Positions 15,649 through 24,654 of a stretch of DNA of 64,000 bases are shown piece after piece. Positions within the stretch are counted from its first letter, which is position 1. Each line of letters begins with the position of its first letter. The stretch is from assembly GCF_037940415.1 (NCBI RefSeq), contig NZ_CP149798.1, forward strand, positions 2,042,501-2,106,500, written 5' to 3'. The position numbers and the translations under genes are program-made. The DNA comes from Streptomyces sp. f51 (GTDB lineage: Bacteria; Actinomycetota; Actinomycetes; Streptomycetales; Streptomycetaceae). The notes below the pieces were generated by a model. That model searched no databases. It saw only the letters and a program-made list of their open reading frames with translations, and was not told the origin of the DNA.

Positions 15649-17934
15649 CTAGTCACGTGGCAGGCCGAGCATGCGCTCGGCGACGACGTTGAGCTGGACC
15701 TGGGTGGTGCCCCCCGCGATGGTCAGGCACCGGGAGAGCAGGAACCCGTGCACCGCCCGCTTCCCCGGCCCCTCACGCAACGCGCCCTCGGGGCCGAGGA
15801 GTTCGAGGGCGAGTTCGGCGACCCGCTGCTGGTGCGCGGTCTGCGCCAGCTTGCGGACACTGGCGCCCGCGCCGGGCTCCACGCCGGAGACCTGGCGGAG
15901 GGTGGTGCGCAGGGTGATGCACGCCAGGGCGTGGGCCTCGGCCAGCAGCGCGCCCAGCCGGGCGCCGTCGACATCGGCCGGAATCAGTGCCTCGAGGCCG
16001 GTGTCGAAGGTCAACTGGTCGGCCATGTGGACGCGTTCGTTGCCGAGCGTGGTGCGGGCGACCCGCCAGCCGTCGTCGACGTCGCCGACCACCGCGTCCG
16101 CGGGCAGCAGCACGTCGTCGAACCAGACCTCGTTGAACAGGGAGTCGCCGGTGATCTCCTTCAGGGGGCGGATGTCGATGCCGTCGGTGTTCTTCATGTC
16201 GACGACGAAGTAGGTGAGTCCCTTGTGCTTGGGCGCGGCCGGGTCCGTCCGGGCCAGCAGGATCCCGTGGTCGGCCCACTGCGCCGCACTCGTCCACACC
16301 TTCTGTCCGTTGACCCGCCACCGGCCGTCGGCCGTCCGCTCGGCGCGGGTGCGCAGGGAGGCGAGATCGGATCCGGCGCCGGGCTCCGAGAAGAGCTGGC
16401 ACCACAGGAGGTCGCCGCGCAGGGTGGGCGGCAGATAGCGCTCCAGCTGCCGGGGAGTGCCGTGCGCGATGAGCGACGGGACGACCCAGGCGGCGATCCC
16501 CAGATCGCCGATCCGCACCCCGGCCGCGGCCAGTTCCTGCTGCACGGCCAGCTGGTGGACGGGGCCCGCGCCCAGGCCGTACGGCGGGGGCAGGTGCGGG
16601 GCCGCGTACCCGGTGGGCGCCAGAGCCCGGCGGGCGTCCGCGGGAGAGAGTCCGCGCGCACGGTCGATCACCGCACGGGCCGCGGCCCGGTGTCCGGCGG
16701 CCTCCGGCGGCAGCTCCAGGCGCAGTTCCCGCCGTACGCCGTCCCGTGCGAGCCGTACCGCCCGCCGCAGGTGTCCGCTCCCGGCCCCGAGGAGCTGCCG
16801 CGCCACCAGGGCCCGGCGCAGATACAGATGGGCGTCGTGCTCCCAGGTGAACCCGATGCCGCCGAGGATCTGGACACAGTCCTTGGCGCAGGAGCAGGCG
16901 GCTTCGAGGGCGGTGCCGGCCGCGAGCGCGGCCGCCAGCTCCCGTACCCCGGGCGGCTCCTGCGCGGCGCGGGCCGCGTCCCAGGTGAGCGCCCGCGCCT
17001 GTTCCAGCCGCAGCAGCATGTCGGCGCACAGGTGCTTGACGCCCTGGAAGTGCCCGATGGGACGGCCGAACTGCTCGCGCACCCTGGCGTGCGCGGCGGC
17101 GGTGTCCAGCGACCAGGCGGCGGTGCCGCAGGCGTCCGCGGCGAGGACGACGGCGGCGAGGTCGCGGACCAGTGACGGGCCGACCGCGAGGACGCGGCCG
17201 GCGGGAACCCGTACCTCCCGCGCCCGGACCTCGGCGGTGGCCCTGGTCGGATCGGCGCTCTCGTGCGCCCTGACGGCCAGATCGGCGGCGTCCGCCACGC
17301 ACCACAGGGTGGGGCCGGGAGCGGTGTCCGTCCCGCTCGACGCCGCCAGCACGAGGACGTCCGCGTCGGCGCCGGAGAGCACGGGCGGCGCCGTCCCGTC
17401 CAGCACGTACCCGCCGTCGACCGCCCGGGCCGTCAGGGAGCCGGTGCCGAACGCGACGGCGCCGATGCGCTCCCCGCGTCCCAGGGCCCGTAAGAGATCC
17501 GCCCGCTCCGCCCCGCGCACGGAACCGGCCGATCCACCGGAATCGGCCGATCCACCGGATTCCCCCGTCTCACCCGCCCCGCCCGTGTCACCCGTCTCGC
17601 CCGATTCACCCGATCCGCCCGCCCCGCCCGTGCGTTCCGCCGCCAGCACCGCCGTCGCCAGCGCGTTCGCGACGAACGGTCCCGGCAGTGCGGCCCGCGC
17701 GGCCTCCTCCACGACGACGGCGAGGTCCACCAGATCCCCGCCGCCACCGCCGAGGCTCTCCGGAAGGTGCACGGCGAGCAGCCCCTGCGCGGCGAGCGCG
17801 TCCCAGAACGGAGGCCGGCCGGCACCCGGGGAGTCCAGCAGCTTGCGGACCTCCCCTGCCGGCACGGCGCGGGCGATCCAGCCGCGTACGGCCTCGGCGA
17901 GCTCCCGTTGTTCCGGCGTGACCGCGATGCCCAT
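15649..17934 (-). CDS. Fused tandem acyl-CoA dehydrogenase (FadE34/ChsE3-like)
   Basis: A 761-residue protein with two acyl-CoA dehydrogenase units in one chain, the arrangement of mycobacterial FadE34, where a single chain replaces the heterotetrameric ChsE enzymes of cholesterol side-chain oxidation. The first unit (about 1-370) lacks obvious active-site motifs; the second has [28 protein letters not shown] and the C-terminal [17 protein letters not shown]. Between residues about 100 and 150 a Gly/Ser/Glu repeat tract ([20 protein letters not shown]) forms an unusual disordered insert in the first unit. GGGGAGG 6 nt before the ATG at 17934 fixes the start. KstR-type site B lies 81 nt upstream. 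The thiolase-like gene follows in the operon. Confidence 0.87.
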   Translation of the reverse strand: MGIAVTPEQRELAEAVRGWIARAVPAGEVRKLLDSPGAGRPPFWDALAAQGLLAVHLPESLGGGGGDLVDLAVVVEEAARAALPGPFVANALATAVLAAERTGGAGGSGESGETGDTGGAGETGESGGSADSGGSAGSVRGAERADLLRALGRGERIGAVAFGTGSLTARAVDGGYVLDGTAPPVLSGADADVLVLAASSGTDTAPGPTLWCVADAADLAVRAHESADPTRATAEVRAREVRVPAGRVLAVGPSLVRDLAAVVLAADACGTAAWSLDTAAAHARVREQFGRPIGHFQGVKHLCADMLLRLEQARALTWDAARAAQEPPGVRELAAALAAGTALEAACSCAKDCVQILGGIGFTWEHDAHLYLRRALVARQLLGAGSGHLRRAVRLARDGVRRELRLELPPEAAGHRAAARAVIDRARGLSPADARRALAPTGYAAPHLPPPYGLGAGPVHQLAVQQELAAAGVRIGDLGIAAWVVPSLIAHGTPRQLERYLPPTLRGDLLWCQLFSEPGAGSDLASLRTRAERTADGRWRVNGQKVWTSAAQWADHGILLARTDPAAPKHKGLTYFVVDMKNTDGIDIRPLKEITGDSLFNEVWFDDVLLPADAVVGDVDDGWRVARTTLGNERVHMADQLTFDTGLEALIPADVDGARLGALLAEAHALACITLRTTLRQVSGVEPGAGASVRKLAQTAHQQRVAELALELLGPEGALREGPGKRAVHGFLLSRCLTIAGGTTQVQLNVVAERMLGLPRD

Positions 17935-18014
17935 GCCTGCCTCCCCGAAGGTTCCCCTAAGGCCCACGGCGCGTGGATCCGCGAAGACCCGGGCCGCGTG
18001 GATCCGCGCCAGAC

Positions 18015-18028
18015 TAGAACACGTTCCA
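18015..18028. promoter_or_regulatory. KstR-type operator B
   Basis: TAGAACACGTTCCA matches TnnAACnnGTTnnA at all fixed positions, 81 nt upstream of the acyl-CoA dehydrogenase start. It is the closest of the sites to the mycobacterial KstR operator as I recall it. Confidence 0.78.
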
Positions 18029-18030
18029 TT

Positions 18031-18045
18031 CTGACGACAGGTCAG
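18031..18045. promoter_or_regulatory. CTGAC-N5-GTCAG dyad, copy S2
   Basis: Perfect five-base arms, CTGAC GACAG GTCAG, starting two bases after KstR-type site B. The tight packing suggests that two regulators would compete or cooperate here. Confidence 0.6.
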
Positions 18046-18261
18046 ATACCCATGGATCGGTCAAGAATTCGTTAGTACGCCGAAGCATCGGAATAGTTGC
18101 CCAGGCGCACCGGGTTCCTCCTGCACGTACCTGCGTGGATCAGCCGACCGACGTCCCCGTGTCCCCCCGGATCACCGACCGACCGTCCCGCATCCGCACG
18201 GACCACCCCTCACCCCCGCTCTCCCGAGAGCTCGCTTTCCTACGGCCTGGAGGCCCCCGCC

Positions 18262-20007
18262 ATGACGCACACGACGACCGGCAGCCCCGTGCGGAGGCCG
18301 GGCGGCGCGACCGTGCCGGTGCTCGCCTTCGCGGGCATCGTTGTCGCGGTCATGCAGACCCTGCTCGTCCCGGTCATCAAGGACCTGCCGACGCTCCTGG
18401 ACACCGCGCCCAGCAACGCCACCTGGGTCCTGACCTCGACCCTGCTCTCGGGCGCCGTGGCCACTCCGATCATGGGCCGCCTCGGCGACCTCTACGGCAA
18501 GCGGCGCATGCTGCTCGCCAGCCTGTCCGTGATGGTGGGCGGCGCCCTGGTCAGCGCGCTGAGCAGCACCCTGCTCCCGATGATCGTCGGCCGGAGCCTC
18601 CAGGGCTTCGCGATGGGCGCGATCCCCCTGGGCATCGGCCTGATGCGCGACATGCTGCCCCGCGAGAAGCTCGGCTCCGCGATGGCCCTGATGAGCTCCT
18701 CGATCGGCGTCGGCGGCGGACTCGCGCTGCCCGCCGCGGCCCTCGTCGCCCAGCACGCCGACTGGCACGCCCTCTTCTACGGCGCCGCCGGCCTCGGCGT
18801 CCTCTCCATCGCCCTGACCCTCCTCGTCGTACCGGAGTCCCCGATGCGCGCCGAGGGCACCTTCGACGTGCTGGGCGCGGCGGGCCTGTCCGCCGGGCTC
18901 GTGCTCTTCCTGCTGCCGATCACCAAGGGCAGCGACTGGGGCTGGACCGACCTCACCACGCTCGGCCTGTTCGGCGCCTCCCTCGTCGTGCTCCTGCTGT
19001 GGGGCGCGATGGAGCTGCGCCTGAAGGCCCCGCTGGTCGACCTGCGCACCACGGCCCGCCCCGCGGTCCTGTTCACCAACCTCGCCTCGATCATGGTCGG
19101 CGTCTCGTTCTACGTCGTCTCGCTGGTCCTGCCGCAGCTGCTCCAGCTCCCGAAGTCCACCGGCTACGGCCTCGGCCAGTCGATGGTGAGCGCGGGTCTG
19201 CTCGTCATGCCGCTCGGCCTGACGATGATGGTCACGGCGCCCGTGTACGCCCGTCTGTCCGCGAAGTACGGCCCGAAGGTCACCCTGATCATCGGCATGA
19301 TCATCATCGGGATCGGCTACGGCGCCGGTCTCGGCCTGATGAGCGCCGCCTGGCAGTCGCTGGTCATCTCGGTCATCCTGGGCGCCGGCATCGGCCTCGC
19401 CTACTCCTCACTGCCCGCCCTGATCATCGGCTCCGTCCCGGCCTCGGAGACGGGCGCGGCCAACGGCCTGAACACCCTGATGCGCTCCATCGGCACATCG
19501 GTGTCGAGCGCCGTCATCGGCATGGTGCTCGCCAACACGGCGCACCACGCGGGCGGGGTCGCGATCCCGACCATGCACGGCTTCCGGGTCTCCTTCATGA
19601 TCGCCACGGGTGCCGTCGCGGTCGGTCTGGCCATGGCGTTCCTCCTGCCGGGCCGCCGTCCCGCCACCAAGCCCTCGCTGGTCGCCAGCAGCGAGGAGGA
19701 CGCGGCGCTGGAGCGGGCGCACGAGGTGCTCGGCGGTTTCCACGGCAAGGTCCTGGACGCCGACGGCGGTCCGGTCGCCCGCGCCAAGGTCACCCTGATC
19801 GACCGGCACGGCCGGCAGGCGGGTGCCACCCACTCCGCCGAGGACGGCAGCTACGCGCTCGCCGTGCCGGACCGGGGCGCGTACGTCCTCGCCGCGCGGG
19901 CAGCGGGCCACGGCCCGCTCGCCTCGTCGGCCACGCACACGGGCGACGACCGGCCGGTCGTCCTCGACCTGTCGCTCCCGGGCGAGAACGCCGGCGTCAC
20001 GGCGTGA
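18262..20007 (+). CDS. MFS transporter with C-terminal CarboxypepD-regulatory-like domain
   Basis: A 581-residue protein. Residues up to about 475 form a 14-helix DHA2-type MFS exporter (motif A GRLGDLYGKRRML; AVATPIMG before it). After the last helix, about residue 488 onward, comes a soluble beta-sandwich segment, GGFHGKVLDADGGPVARAKV then EDGSYALAVPDRG, which is a carboxypeptidase-regulatory-like (Ig-type) domain. That fold is usually outside the cell, while a 14-helix MFS C-terminus is expected inside, so the fusion is unusual. CTGGAGG 8 nt before the ATG supports the start. The gene is divergent from the acyl-CoA dehydrogenase operon and ends before a strong hairpin at 20072. Substrate unknown. 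Confidence 0.85.
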   Translation: MTHTTTGSPVRRPGGATVPVLAFAGIVVAVMQTLLVPVIKDLPTLLDTAPSNATWVLTSTLLSGAVATPIMGRLGDLYGKRRMLLASLSVMVGGALVSALSSTLLPMIVGRSLQGFAMGAIPLGIGLMRDMLPREKLGSAMALMSSSIGVGGGLALPAAALVAQHADWHALFYGAAGLGVLSIALTLLVVPESPMRAEGTFDVLGAAGLSAGLVLFLLPITKGSDWGWTDLTTLGLFGASLVVLLLWGAMELRLKAPLVDLRTTARPAVLFTNLASIMVGVSFYVVSLVLPQLLQLPKSTGYGLGQSMVSAGLLVMPLGLTMMVTAPVYARLSAKYGPKVTLIIGMIIIGIGYGAGLGLMSAAWQSLVISVILGAGIGLAYSSLPALIIGSVPASETGAANGLNTLMRSIGTSVSSAVIGMVLANTAHHAGGVAIPTMHGFRVSFMIATGAVAVGLAMAFLLPGRRPATKPSLVASSEEDAALERAHEVLGGFHGKVLDADGGPVARAKVTLIDRHGRQAGATHSAEDGSYALAVPDRGAYVLAARAAGHGPLASSATHTGDDRPVVLDLSLPGENAGVTA

Positions 20008-20071
20008 CCCCGGCACCGGCGGCCGCGCCGGCATCCGCGCCCGGGTGATCCTTCGCTCACAGTGATCATCG

Positions 20072-20101
20072 ACACCCCCGCCGCCCACGCGGCGGGGGTG
20101 T
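20072..20101 (+). terminator. Hairpin terminator after MFS gene
   Basis: Perfect 13-bp GC stem (20072-20084 with 20089-20101) and a 4-nt loop, 64 nt after the MFS stop and 50 nt before the next start. Confidence 0.8.
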
Positions 20102-20151
20102 GGTGCACGATGCTGCGCGTAGACCGTCGCTCGCACCGTTGGAGGAACCCC

Positions 20152-20814
20152 ATGCCCGCGGCACCCAAGCCCGAGATCCTCGCCGCCTTCGAGGCCGCGA
20201 AGGGGTTCATGCCGCTCGACGAGGGGCTGGCGCTGCACGAGGCCGCCGTCGAGGCCGGACGGCTCGGGCTGCCGCTCCTGGAGGTCGGCACGTACTGCGG
20301 CCGTTCCACGATCCTGCTCGCCGACGCGGCCCGCGAGGCCGGGGTGACCGCGATCACGGTCGACCACCACCGCGGCAGCGAGGAGCAGCAGCCGGGCTGG
20401 GAGTACCACGACCCGTCCACGGTCGACCCGGAGATCGGCCTGATGGACACGCTCCCCACCTTCCGCCGCACCCTGCACCGGGCGGGCCTGGAGGACCACG
20501 TGGTCGCGCTGGTCGGCCGTTCGCCGCAGATCGCCGCCTTCTGGGGCACGCCCCTCGGCCTCGTATTCATCGACGGCGGCCACACCGACGAACACGCGAA
20601 CGGCGACTACGAGGGCTGGGCCCCGCACGTCGCCGAGGGCGGCCTCCTGGTCATCCACGACGTGTTCCCCGACCCCGTGGACGAGTTCACCGGTCAGGCT
20701 CCCTACCGCGTCTACCTCCGGGCCCTGGAATCGGGCGAGTTCACCGAGACGGCCGTGACCGGCTCACTGCGCGTCCTGCGGCGAACCGGCACAGGGATCC
20801 GGGCGCACGGTTAG
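20152..20814 (+). CDS. Class I SAM-dependent methyltransferase (Methyltransf_24 type)
   Basis: A 220-residue Rossmann-fold methyltransferase. Motif I is LLEVGTYCGRSTI; an acidic residue follows in ITVDHHRG, and FIDGGH is the motif IV/Asp segment. It resembles macrocin-O-methyltransferase/Methyltransf_24 proteins, which often use a divalent metal and act on sugars or small molecules. GGAGG 6 nt before the ATG supports the start. The amidase gene begins 10 nt after the stop but seems to have its own leaderless promoter. Substrate unknown. Confidence 0.85.
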   Translation: MPAAPKPEILAAFEAAKGFMPLDEGLALHEAAVEAGRLGLPLLEVGTYCGRSTILLADAAREAGVTAITVDHHRGSEEQQPGWEYHDPSTVDPEIGLMDTLPTFRRTLHRAGLEDHVVALVGRSPQIAAFWGTPLGLVFIDGGHTDEHANGDYEGWAPHVAEGGLLVIHDVFPDPVDEFTGQAPYRVYLRALESGEFTETAVTGSLRVLRRTGTGIRAHG

Positions 20815-20824
20815 AGTCGCTGAC

Positions 20825-21832
20825 GTGTCGTACGTAGGCCCAGACTTCGATCCGCCCCAGCCGCGCCGTTTCCGGCGCGGTCCGCTCACCGTCGCGCTCG
20901 CCGCGCTCGTACCCGGCGCGCTGGCCGGCTGGCTGGTGTGGCAGGCCGTGGGAGACGACTCGGGGGGCGGCTCCGACCGCGCCGTTCCCGCGTCCTCGTC
21001 CTCCGCGCCCCGCTCCGCCGACTCCGCCGACTCCGCCGACTCCGCCGCCTCACCCTCCTCCTCGCGTCCGTCCGCCTCCGCGACGGACGACGCCAAGCCG
21101 GGCAAGCCGTCGGCCCCGGCATCCTCCTCGGCACCCGCCGCCCCCGGCTCGGGCTCCGGCTCGCTCAAGGGCAAGGTCATCGTCATCGACCCGGGGCACA
21201 ACCCGAACAACTTCCGGCACACGTCCGAGATCAACCGCAAGGTGAACATCGGGACGAACTGGAAGGAGTGCGACACCACCGGAACGTCGACCAACGCGGG
21301 CTACACGGAAGCCCGGTTCACCCTCGACGTCGCGAACCGGATGCGGGCGATCCTCGAAAAGGAGGGCGCCACGGTGAAGTTGACCCAGGACGGCGACCGC
21401 TCCTTCGGCCCCTGCATCGACGAACGGGCCCGTATCGGCAACGCGGCGCACGCGGACGCGGTCGTCTCCATCCACGCCGACGGATCGGCGGCCGGCAACC
21501 GCGGCTTCCATGTGATCCTCCCGGCGTCGGTGCACGCGGGCGCCGCCGACACCCGCCCGATCGTCGCCGCCTCCCGCGACCTCGGCGAGCACATCGCGGG
21601 CCTGTTCGTCCGCGAGACGGGCAGCGCGCCCTCCAACTACGTCGGTGACGGAACCGGACTGGTGGTCCGTAAGGATCTCGGCGGTCTCAATCTGTCAACG
21701 GTTCCCAAGGTGTTCATCGAGTGCGGCAACATGCGCGATACGAAGGACGCTGCGCTGCTCACCAGTGGCGCCTGGCGTGAGAAAGCGGCACGGGGGATCT
21801 CTGAAGGAATCGTTGGTTTCCTGCACGGGTAG
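20825..21832 (+). CDS. N-acetylmuramoyl-L-alanine amidase (Amidase_3), membrane-anchored
   Basis: A 335-residue cell-wall hydrolase. A short basic N-terminus precedes one transmembrane helix (about 20-40), a Ser/Ala/Asp-rich linker (45-115) and an Amidase_3 domain. Zinc ligands are visible in VIDPGHN (His), in the glutamate of TEARF, and in VVSIHADG (His); ECGNM near the end carries the catalytic glutamate. It should cleave the amide between MurNAc and the stem peptide outside the membrane. The GTG start lacks a ribosome binding site, and TAGAGT ends 6 nt upstream as a possible -10, so a leaderless transcript is likely. Confidence 0.88.
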   Translation: MSYVGPDFDPPQPRRFRRGPLTVALAALVPGALAGWLVWQAVGDDSGGGSDRAVPASSSSAPRSADSADSADSAASPSSSRPSASATDDAKPGKPSAPASSSAPAAPGSGSGSLKGKVIVIDPGHNPNNFRHTSEINRKVNIGTNWKECDTTGTSTNAGYTEARFTLDVANRMRAILEKEGATVKLTQDGDRSFGPCIDERARIGNAAHADAVVSIHADGSAAGNRGFHVILPASVHAGAADTRPIVAASRDLGEHIAGLFVRETGSAPSNYVGDGTGLVVRKDLGGLNLSTVPKVFIECGNMRDTKDAALLTSGAWREKAARGISEGIVGFLHG

Positions 21833-22005
21833 TGATCTACGGATCCAACCCGGCGACACCCTGATCGTCCGGGCGATAGTGTCCGTCCGTACGATAAAGG
21901 GCTACCCCCCGCGCTTCACACCGAGTCCCGACAACGGCACCATGTCGGCGACACGGCGCACAGCGATGCCTCACCGACGACGAGACGACAGACGAAGGAC
22001 CTGAA

Positions 22006-22806
22006 GTGAATATCCGCTCCCTCACTCGAGGCGACGGCGTGGTGATCGGAGCAGCGGTGTTGCTGTTCATCGCGTCGTTCCTGCACCTCTACTCCGTTTC
22101 CGGGTTCAACCTGAACACGACCGCCTGGGACAACCTCGGCTACGGCCTCGGCGTGTACATGGGCGGGGTCATCGGCGCCGCGCTGATCGTCATCAACCGC
22201 TGCCTGCCGCAGCCGCGCAAGGTCCTCGGACTCGACCTGGGCACGGTCGGCGTGGCGTTCACGATTCTCGTCTCGTGGACCCTTTTCTGGTCGCTCGTCG
22301 ACGTCAGTGACGGCGCCAGCGCCGCCGCCGGTCTCATCCTCGGCTTCATCGCGGCCCTCGTGCTGGCCGGCGCGGCCGTCGCGACGCCGCTCGTTCCCGC
22401 GCTCCAGGCCGCCCTCATGGGTGCCCCGGGCCAGATCCCCGCGCAGCCCTACGGCGGTCAGCCGCAGGGTGGTTACGGCTACCCGGGCGCCTCGCAGCCC
22501 GGTCAGCCCGGCCAGCAGTCCTTCGGCGGCCAGCCCTCGCAGCCGGCGCCGTCGTTCGGCGGGCAGCCGAGCCAGCCGTCGGTGCCGCAGACGCAGACCC
22601 CGGCGCAGGACTTCTCGCCGTTCTGGTTCGCCGTCCCGGTCGCGCGGCCGCTGTTCTCGGAGGACGGCGCGCAGTCGCCGATCGCCGAACTGGCGCCCGG
22701 CACCTGGTACCTGGCCGTCGAGCAGCGTGGCGCGACCATCGTGGCGCAGACGCAGGACGGTCGTCGTGGTGTGCTCCAGGACACCTCGGGGATCCAGCGC
22801 GGCTGA
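22006..22806 (+). CDS. DUF5336 family membrane protein
   Basis: A 266-residue protein with four transmembrane helices (about residues 10-135) followed by a Gln/Gly/Pro/Tyr-rich tail with GGQP and QPSQP repeats (145-200) and a more ordered C-terminal stretch (FSPFWFAVPVARPLF, then LAPGTWYLAVEQRG). Actinobacterial DUF5336 proteins have this layout; their function is not known to me. The GTG start has AAGGA 7 nt upstream. The C-terminal region looks like a small beta domain and may act inside the cell. Monocistronic, ending before the hairpin at 22829. Confidence 0.85.
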   Translation: MNIRSLTRGDGVVIGAAVLLFIASFLHLYSVSGFNLNTTAWDNLGYGLGVYMGGVIGAALIVINRCLPQPRKVLGLDLGTVGVAFTILVSWTLFWSLVDVSDGASAAAGLILGFIAALVLAGAAVATPLVPALQAALMGAPGQIPAQPYGGQPQGGYGYPGASQPGQPGQQSFGGQPSQPAPSFGGQPSQPSVPQTQTPAQDFSPFWFAVPVARPLFSEDGAQSPIAELAPGTWYLAVEQRGATIVAQTQDGRRGVLQDTSGIQRG

Positions 22807-22828
22807 TCCGCTCATCGCTCGCGCGACT

Positions 22829-22854
22829 GCCCCTCGCCCTTTCCGGCGGGGGGC
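22829..22854 (+). terminator. Hairpin terminator after DUF5336 gene
   Basis: Ten-bp stem with one mismatch (22829-22838 with 22845-22854) and a 6-nt loop, 22 nt after the stop codon. Confidence 0.6.
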
Positions 22855-22883
22855 CGTTGTCGTACAGTCGCAGCATCCCGTAA

Positions 22884-22898
22884 CTGACGGATCGTCAG
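22884..22898. promoter_or_regulatory. CTGAC-N5-GTCAG dyad, copy S3
   Basis: CTGACG GAT CGTCAG, the most symmetric copy (six-base arms), 21 nt before the start of the LLM oxidoreductase gene. No KstR-type site is visible in this promoter. Confidence 0.6.
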
Positions 22899-22919
22899 AA
22901 TGCTGGTCCTGGAGGCGAC

Positions 22920-23930
22920 ATGCGACTCGGTCTCGCGCTCGGCTACTGGGGCCGGGGCCCCTCCGCGGACCATGTGCCGCTCGCCGTCGAGGCGGAGCGG
23001 CTCGGCTACGACTCGGTGTGGACCGCCGAGTCATGGGGTTCGGACGCGTTCACCCCGCTCACCTGGATCGCCGCGCACACGACCCGCATCAGGCTCGGCA
23101 CGGCCGTGGCGCAGATGGCCGCCCGCTCCCCCACCACCACCGCGATGCACGCGCTCACCCTCGACCATCTGTCGGGCGGGCGCATGATGCTCGGCCTCGG
23201 GCTTTCGGGACCGCAGGTCGTCGAGGGCTGGTACGGAAGGCCGTTCCCGAAGTCGCCGCTGACCGCGACCCGGGAGTACGTCGACGTCGTACGCCAGGTC
23301 CTCAGGCGCGAAGGGCCGGTCGAACTGGACGGGCGCTTCCACTCCCACCCCTACCGGGGCCCCGACGGCACGGGCCTCGGCAAGGCGCTCAAGCCGATCA
23401 CGCACCCGCTGCGGGCCGAACTGCCGCTCCTGCTCGGCGCCGAAGGGCCGAAGAACATCGCGCAGACGACCCGGATCGCGGACGGCTGGCTGCCGCTGTA
23501 CTGGTCCCCGACACGCCCTCAGGCGTACGAGGCCGCGCTCACGGAACTGCCCGAGGGCTTCCTCGTCGCGCCGATGGCCCGCGCGCGGGTCTGTGACGAC
23601 GTGGCGGAGGGGCTGCTGCCGGTCAAGATGATGCTCGGCTTCTACATCGGCGGGATGGGCCACGCGGCCCGCAACTTCCACGCCGACCTGATGGCCAGGA
23701 TGGGCTTCGAGGAGGAGGCCCGCCTGATCCAGCGGCTGTTCCTGGAAGGGCGCAGGGAGGAGGCCGTGCTGGCCGTCCCGGACGCCTTCGCGGACGAGAT
23801 CTCCCTCGTCGGTCCGCGTGAACGCATCGCCGAGCGGCTGGAGTTGTGGCGCAAGGGCCCGGTGACCGACCTGCTGGTCCTGTCCCCGGACCCCCACACC
23901 CTGCGCGTGCTGGCCGAACTGAACTCCTAG
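22920..23930 (+). CDS. LLM-class F420-dependent oxidoreductase (Rv3520c-like)
   Basis: A 336-residue luciferase-like TIM-barrel enzyme, expected to use coenzyme F420. It is close in pattern to Mycobacterium tuberculosis Rv3520c, a member of the KstR regulon: shared segments include LGYWG near the start, AESWGSDAFTPL, TLDHLSGGRMMLGLG, SGPQVVEGWYG and LGKALKPITHPLRA. GGAGG lies just before the ATG, giving a clear start. The reaction is unknown even in mycobacteria; a redox step on a steroid or branched acyl intermediate is plausible. The promoter carries dyad S3. The gene is monocistronic and convergent with the lipoprotein gene. Confidence 0.87.
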   Translation: MRLGLALGYWGRGPSADHVPLAVEAERLGYDSVWTAESWGSDAFTPLTWIAAHTTRIRLGTAVAQMAARSPTTTAMHALTLDHLSGGRMMLGLGLSGPQVVEGWYGRPFPKSPLTATREYVDVVRQVLRREGPVELDGRFHSHPYRGPDGTGLGKALKPITHPLRAELPLLLGAEGPKNIAQTTRIADGWLPLYWSPTRPQAYEAALTELPEGFLVAPMARARVCDDVAEGLLPVKMMLGFYIGGMGHAARNFHADLMARMGFEEEARLIQRLFLEGRREEAVLAVPDAFADEISLVGPRERIAERLELWRKGPVTDLLVLSPDPHTLRVLAELNS

Positions 23931-23940
23931 GTGAGGCGGG

Positions 23941-23966
23941 GCTGTCGGCCTTGTGGCCGGCCTAGC
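23941..23966. terminator. Hairpin between convergent genes
   Basis: Imperfect stem around CGGCC-TTGT-GGCCG between the LLM oxidoreductase (ends 23930) and the lipoprotein gene (ends 23962). Weak but suitably placed. Confidence 0.45.
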
Positions 23967-24525
23967 CGCCGCTGAGCTGGGACGCCGACGGCACCTTGTC
24001 CTTGACCTCGGCACCCGCGCTCTTCCCGGCCGCCTTCACCTGGTTGATGACGTCGTCGAAGGAGTTCACGACGGAGTCCGTGGAGTCGCCCTTGCGCAGC
24101 TTGGCGGGCAGGTCCTTGAGCGCGGCGATCCCCGCGGCGAGCGGGGCGACGGCCTTGGACAGCGCGGGGTCCCCCTGCGCGTTCTTCGAGGCGGCCTTGA
24201 GCCGGTTGTAGGCGAAGACACCGGCGAGCCCGGCCTTGACCAGGGCGAGCTTGCGGCCCTTGGCGCCCTTCTTGAACTTGCCGGCCTTCCAGGGCTTGAC
24301 GATCCACTGGTAGGTCGCGCCCGCCGCGAGCCCGGCGTTGGCCACGAAGCGGGTCTTGGCGAACTTCTGCTTCTCGGCCGAGGTGGTCGGCGTGGGAGTG
24401 GCGGCCATCTCCGCCACGGCGGCGGTGTTCTGGCCCGAGCCACTGCCGCCACAGGCCGTGGCGCCGCTGATCAGGACGCAGGAGAGGGTCAGCGCCACGA
24501 TCAGGCGCCGTATGGGTACAGGCAC
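23962..24525 (-). CDS. Putative secreted lipoprotein, function unknown
   Basis: A 187-residue protein. The GTG start at 24525 is fixed by GGAGG 5 nt upstream. The N-terminus PVPIRRLIVALTLSCVLISG is a signal sequence ending in ATAC, a weak lipobox with cysteine near residue 25, so it is probably a lipoprotein. The mature part has a Thr/Pro linker and then an alpha-helical, Ala/Lys-rich region (ALVKAGLAGVFAYNRLKAA). No catalytic motif is visible and I do not recognise the family. The longer frame upstream has no support. Confidence 0.75.
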   Translation of the reverse strand: MPVPIRRLIVALTLSCVLISGATACGGSGSGQNTAAVAEMAATPTPTTSAEKQKFAKTRFVANAGLAAGATYQWIVKPWKAGKFKKGAKGRKLALVKAGLAGVFAYNRLKAASKNAQGDPALSKAVAPLAAGIAALKDLPAKLRKGDSTDSVVNSFDDVINQVKAAGKSAGAEVKDKVPSASQLSGG

Positions 24526-24654
24526 GGGATCCTCCGGATGAGGGGACGGTTCTCCCCGGTCGGCCGGCTCTCCCGCTCCGCGGACGAACACGGCCCTCCC
24601 CGGCAGCCTCACCCGCGCGCACCGGCCGTGCCACCCGGCGGGACCGTTCGTGGC

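Larger units (their letters stand above)
17935..18261. other. Intergenic region between acyl-CoA dehydrogenase and MFS genes
   Basis: 327 bases between divergent genes. It holds KstR-type operator B (18015-18028) and dyad S2 (18031-18045), two bases apart, about 80-110 bp from the acyl-CoA dehydrogenase start. The part nearest the MFS gene shows only its ribosome binding site (CTGGAGG); I see no further gene or structure. Confidence 0.6.
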
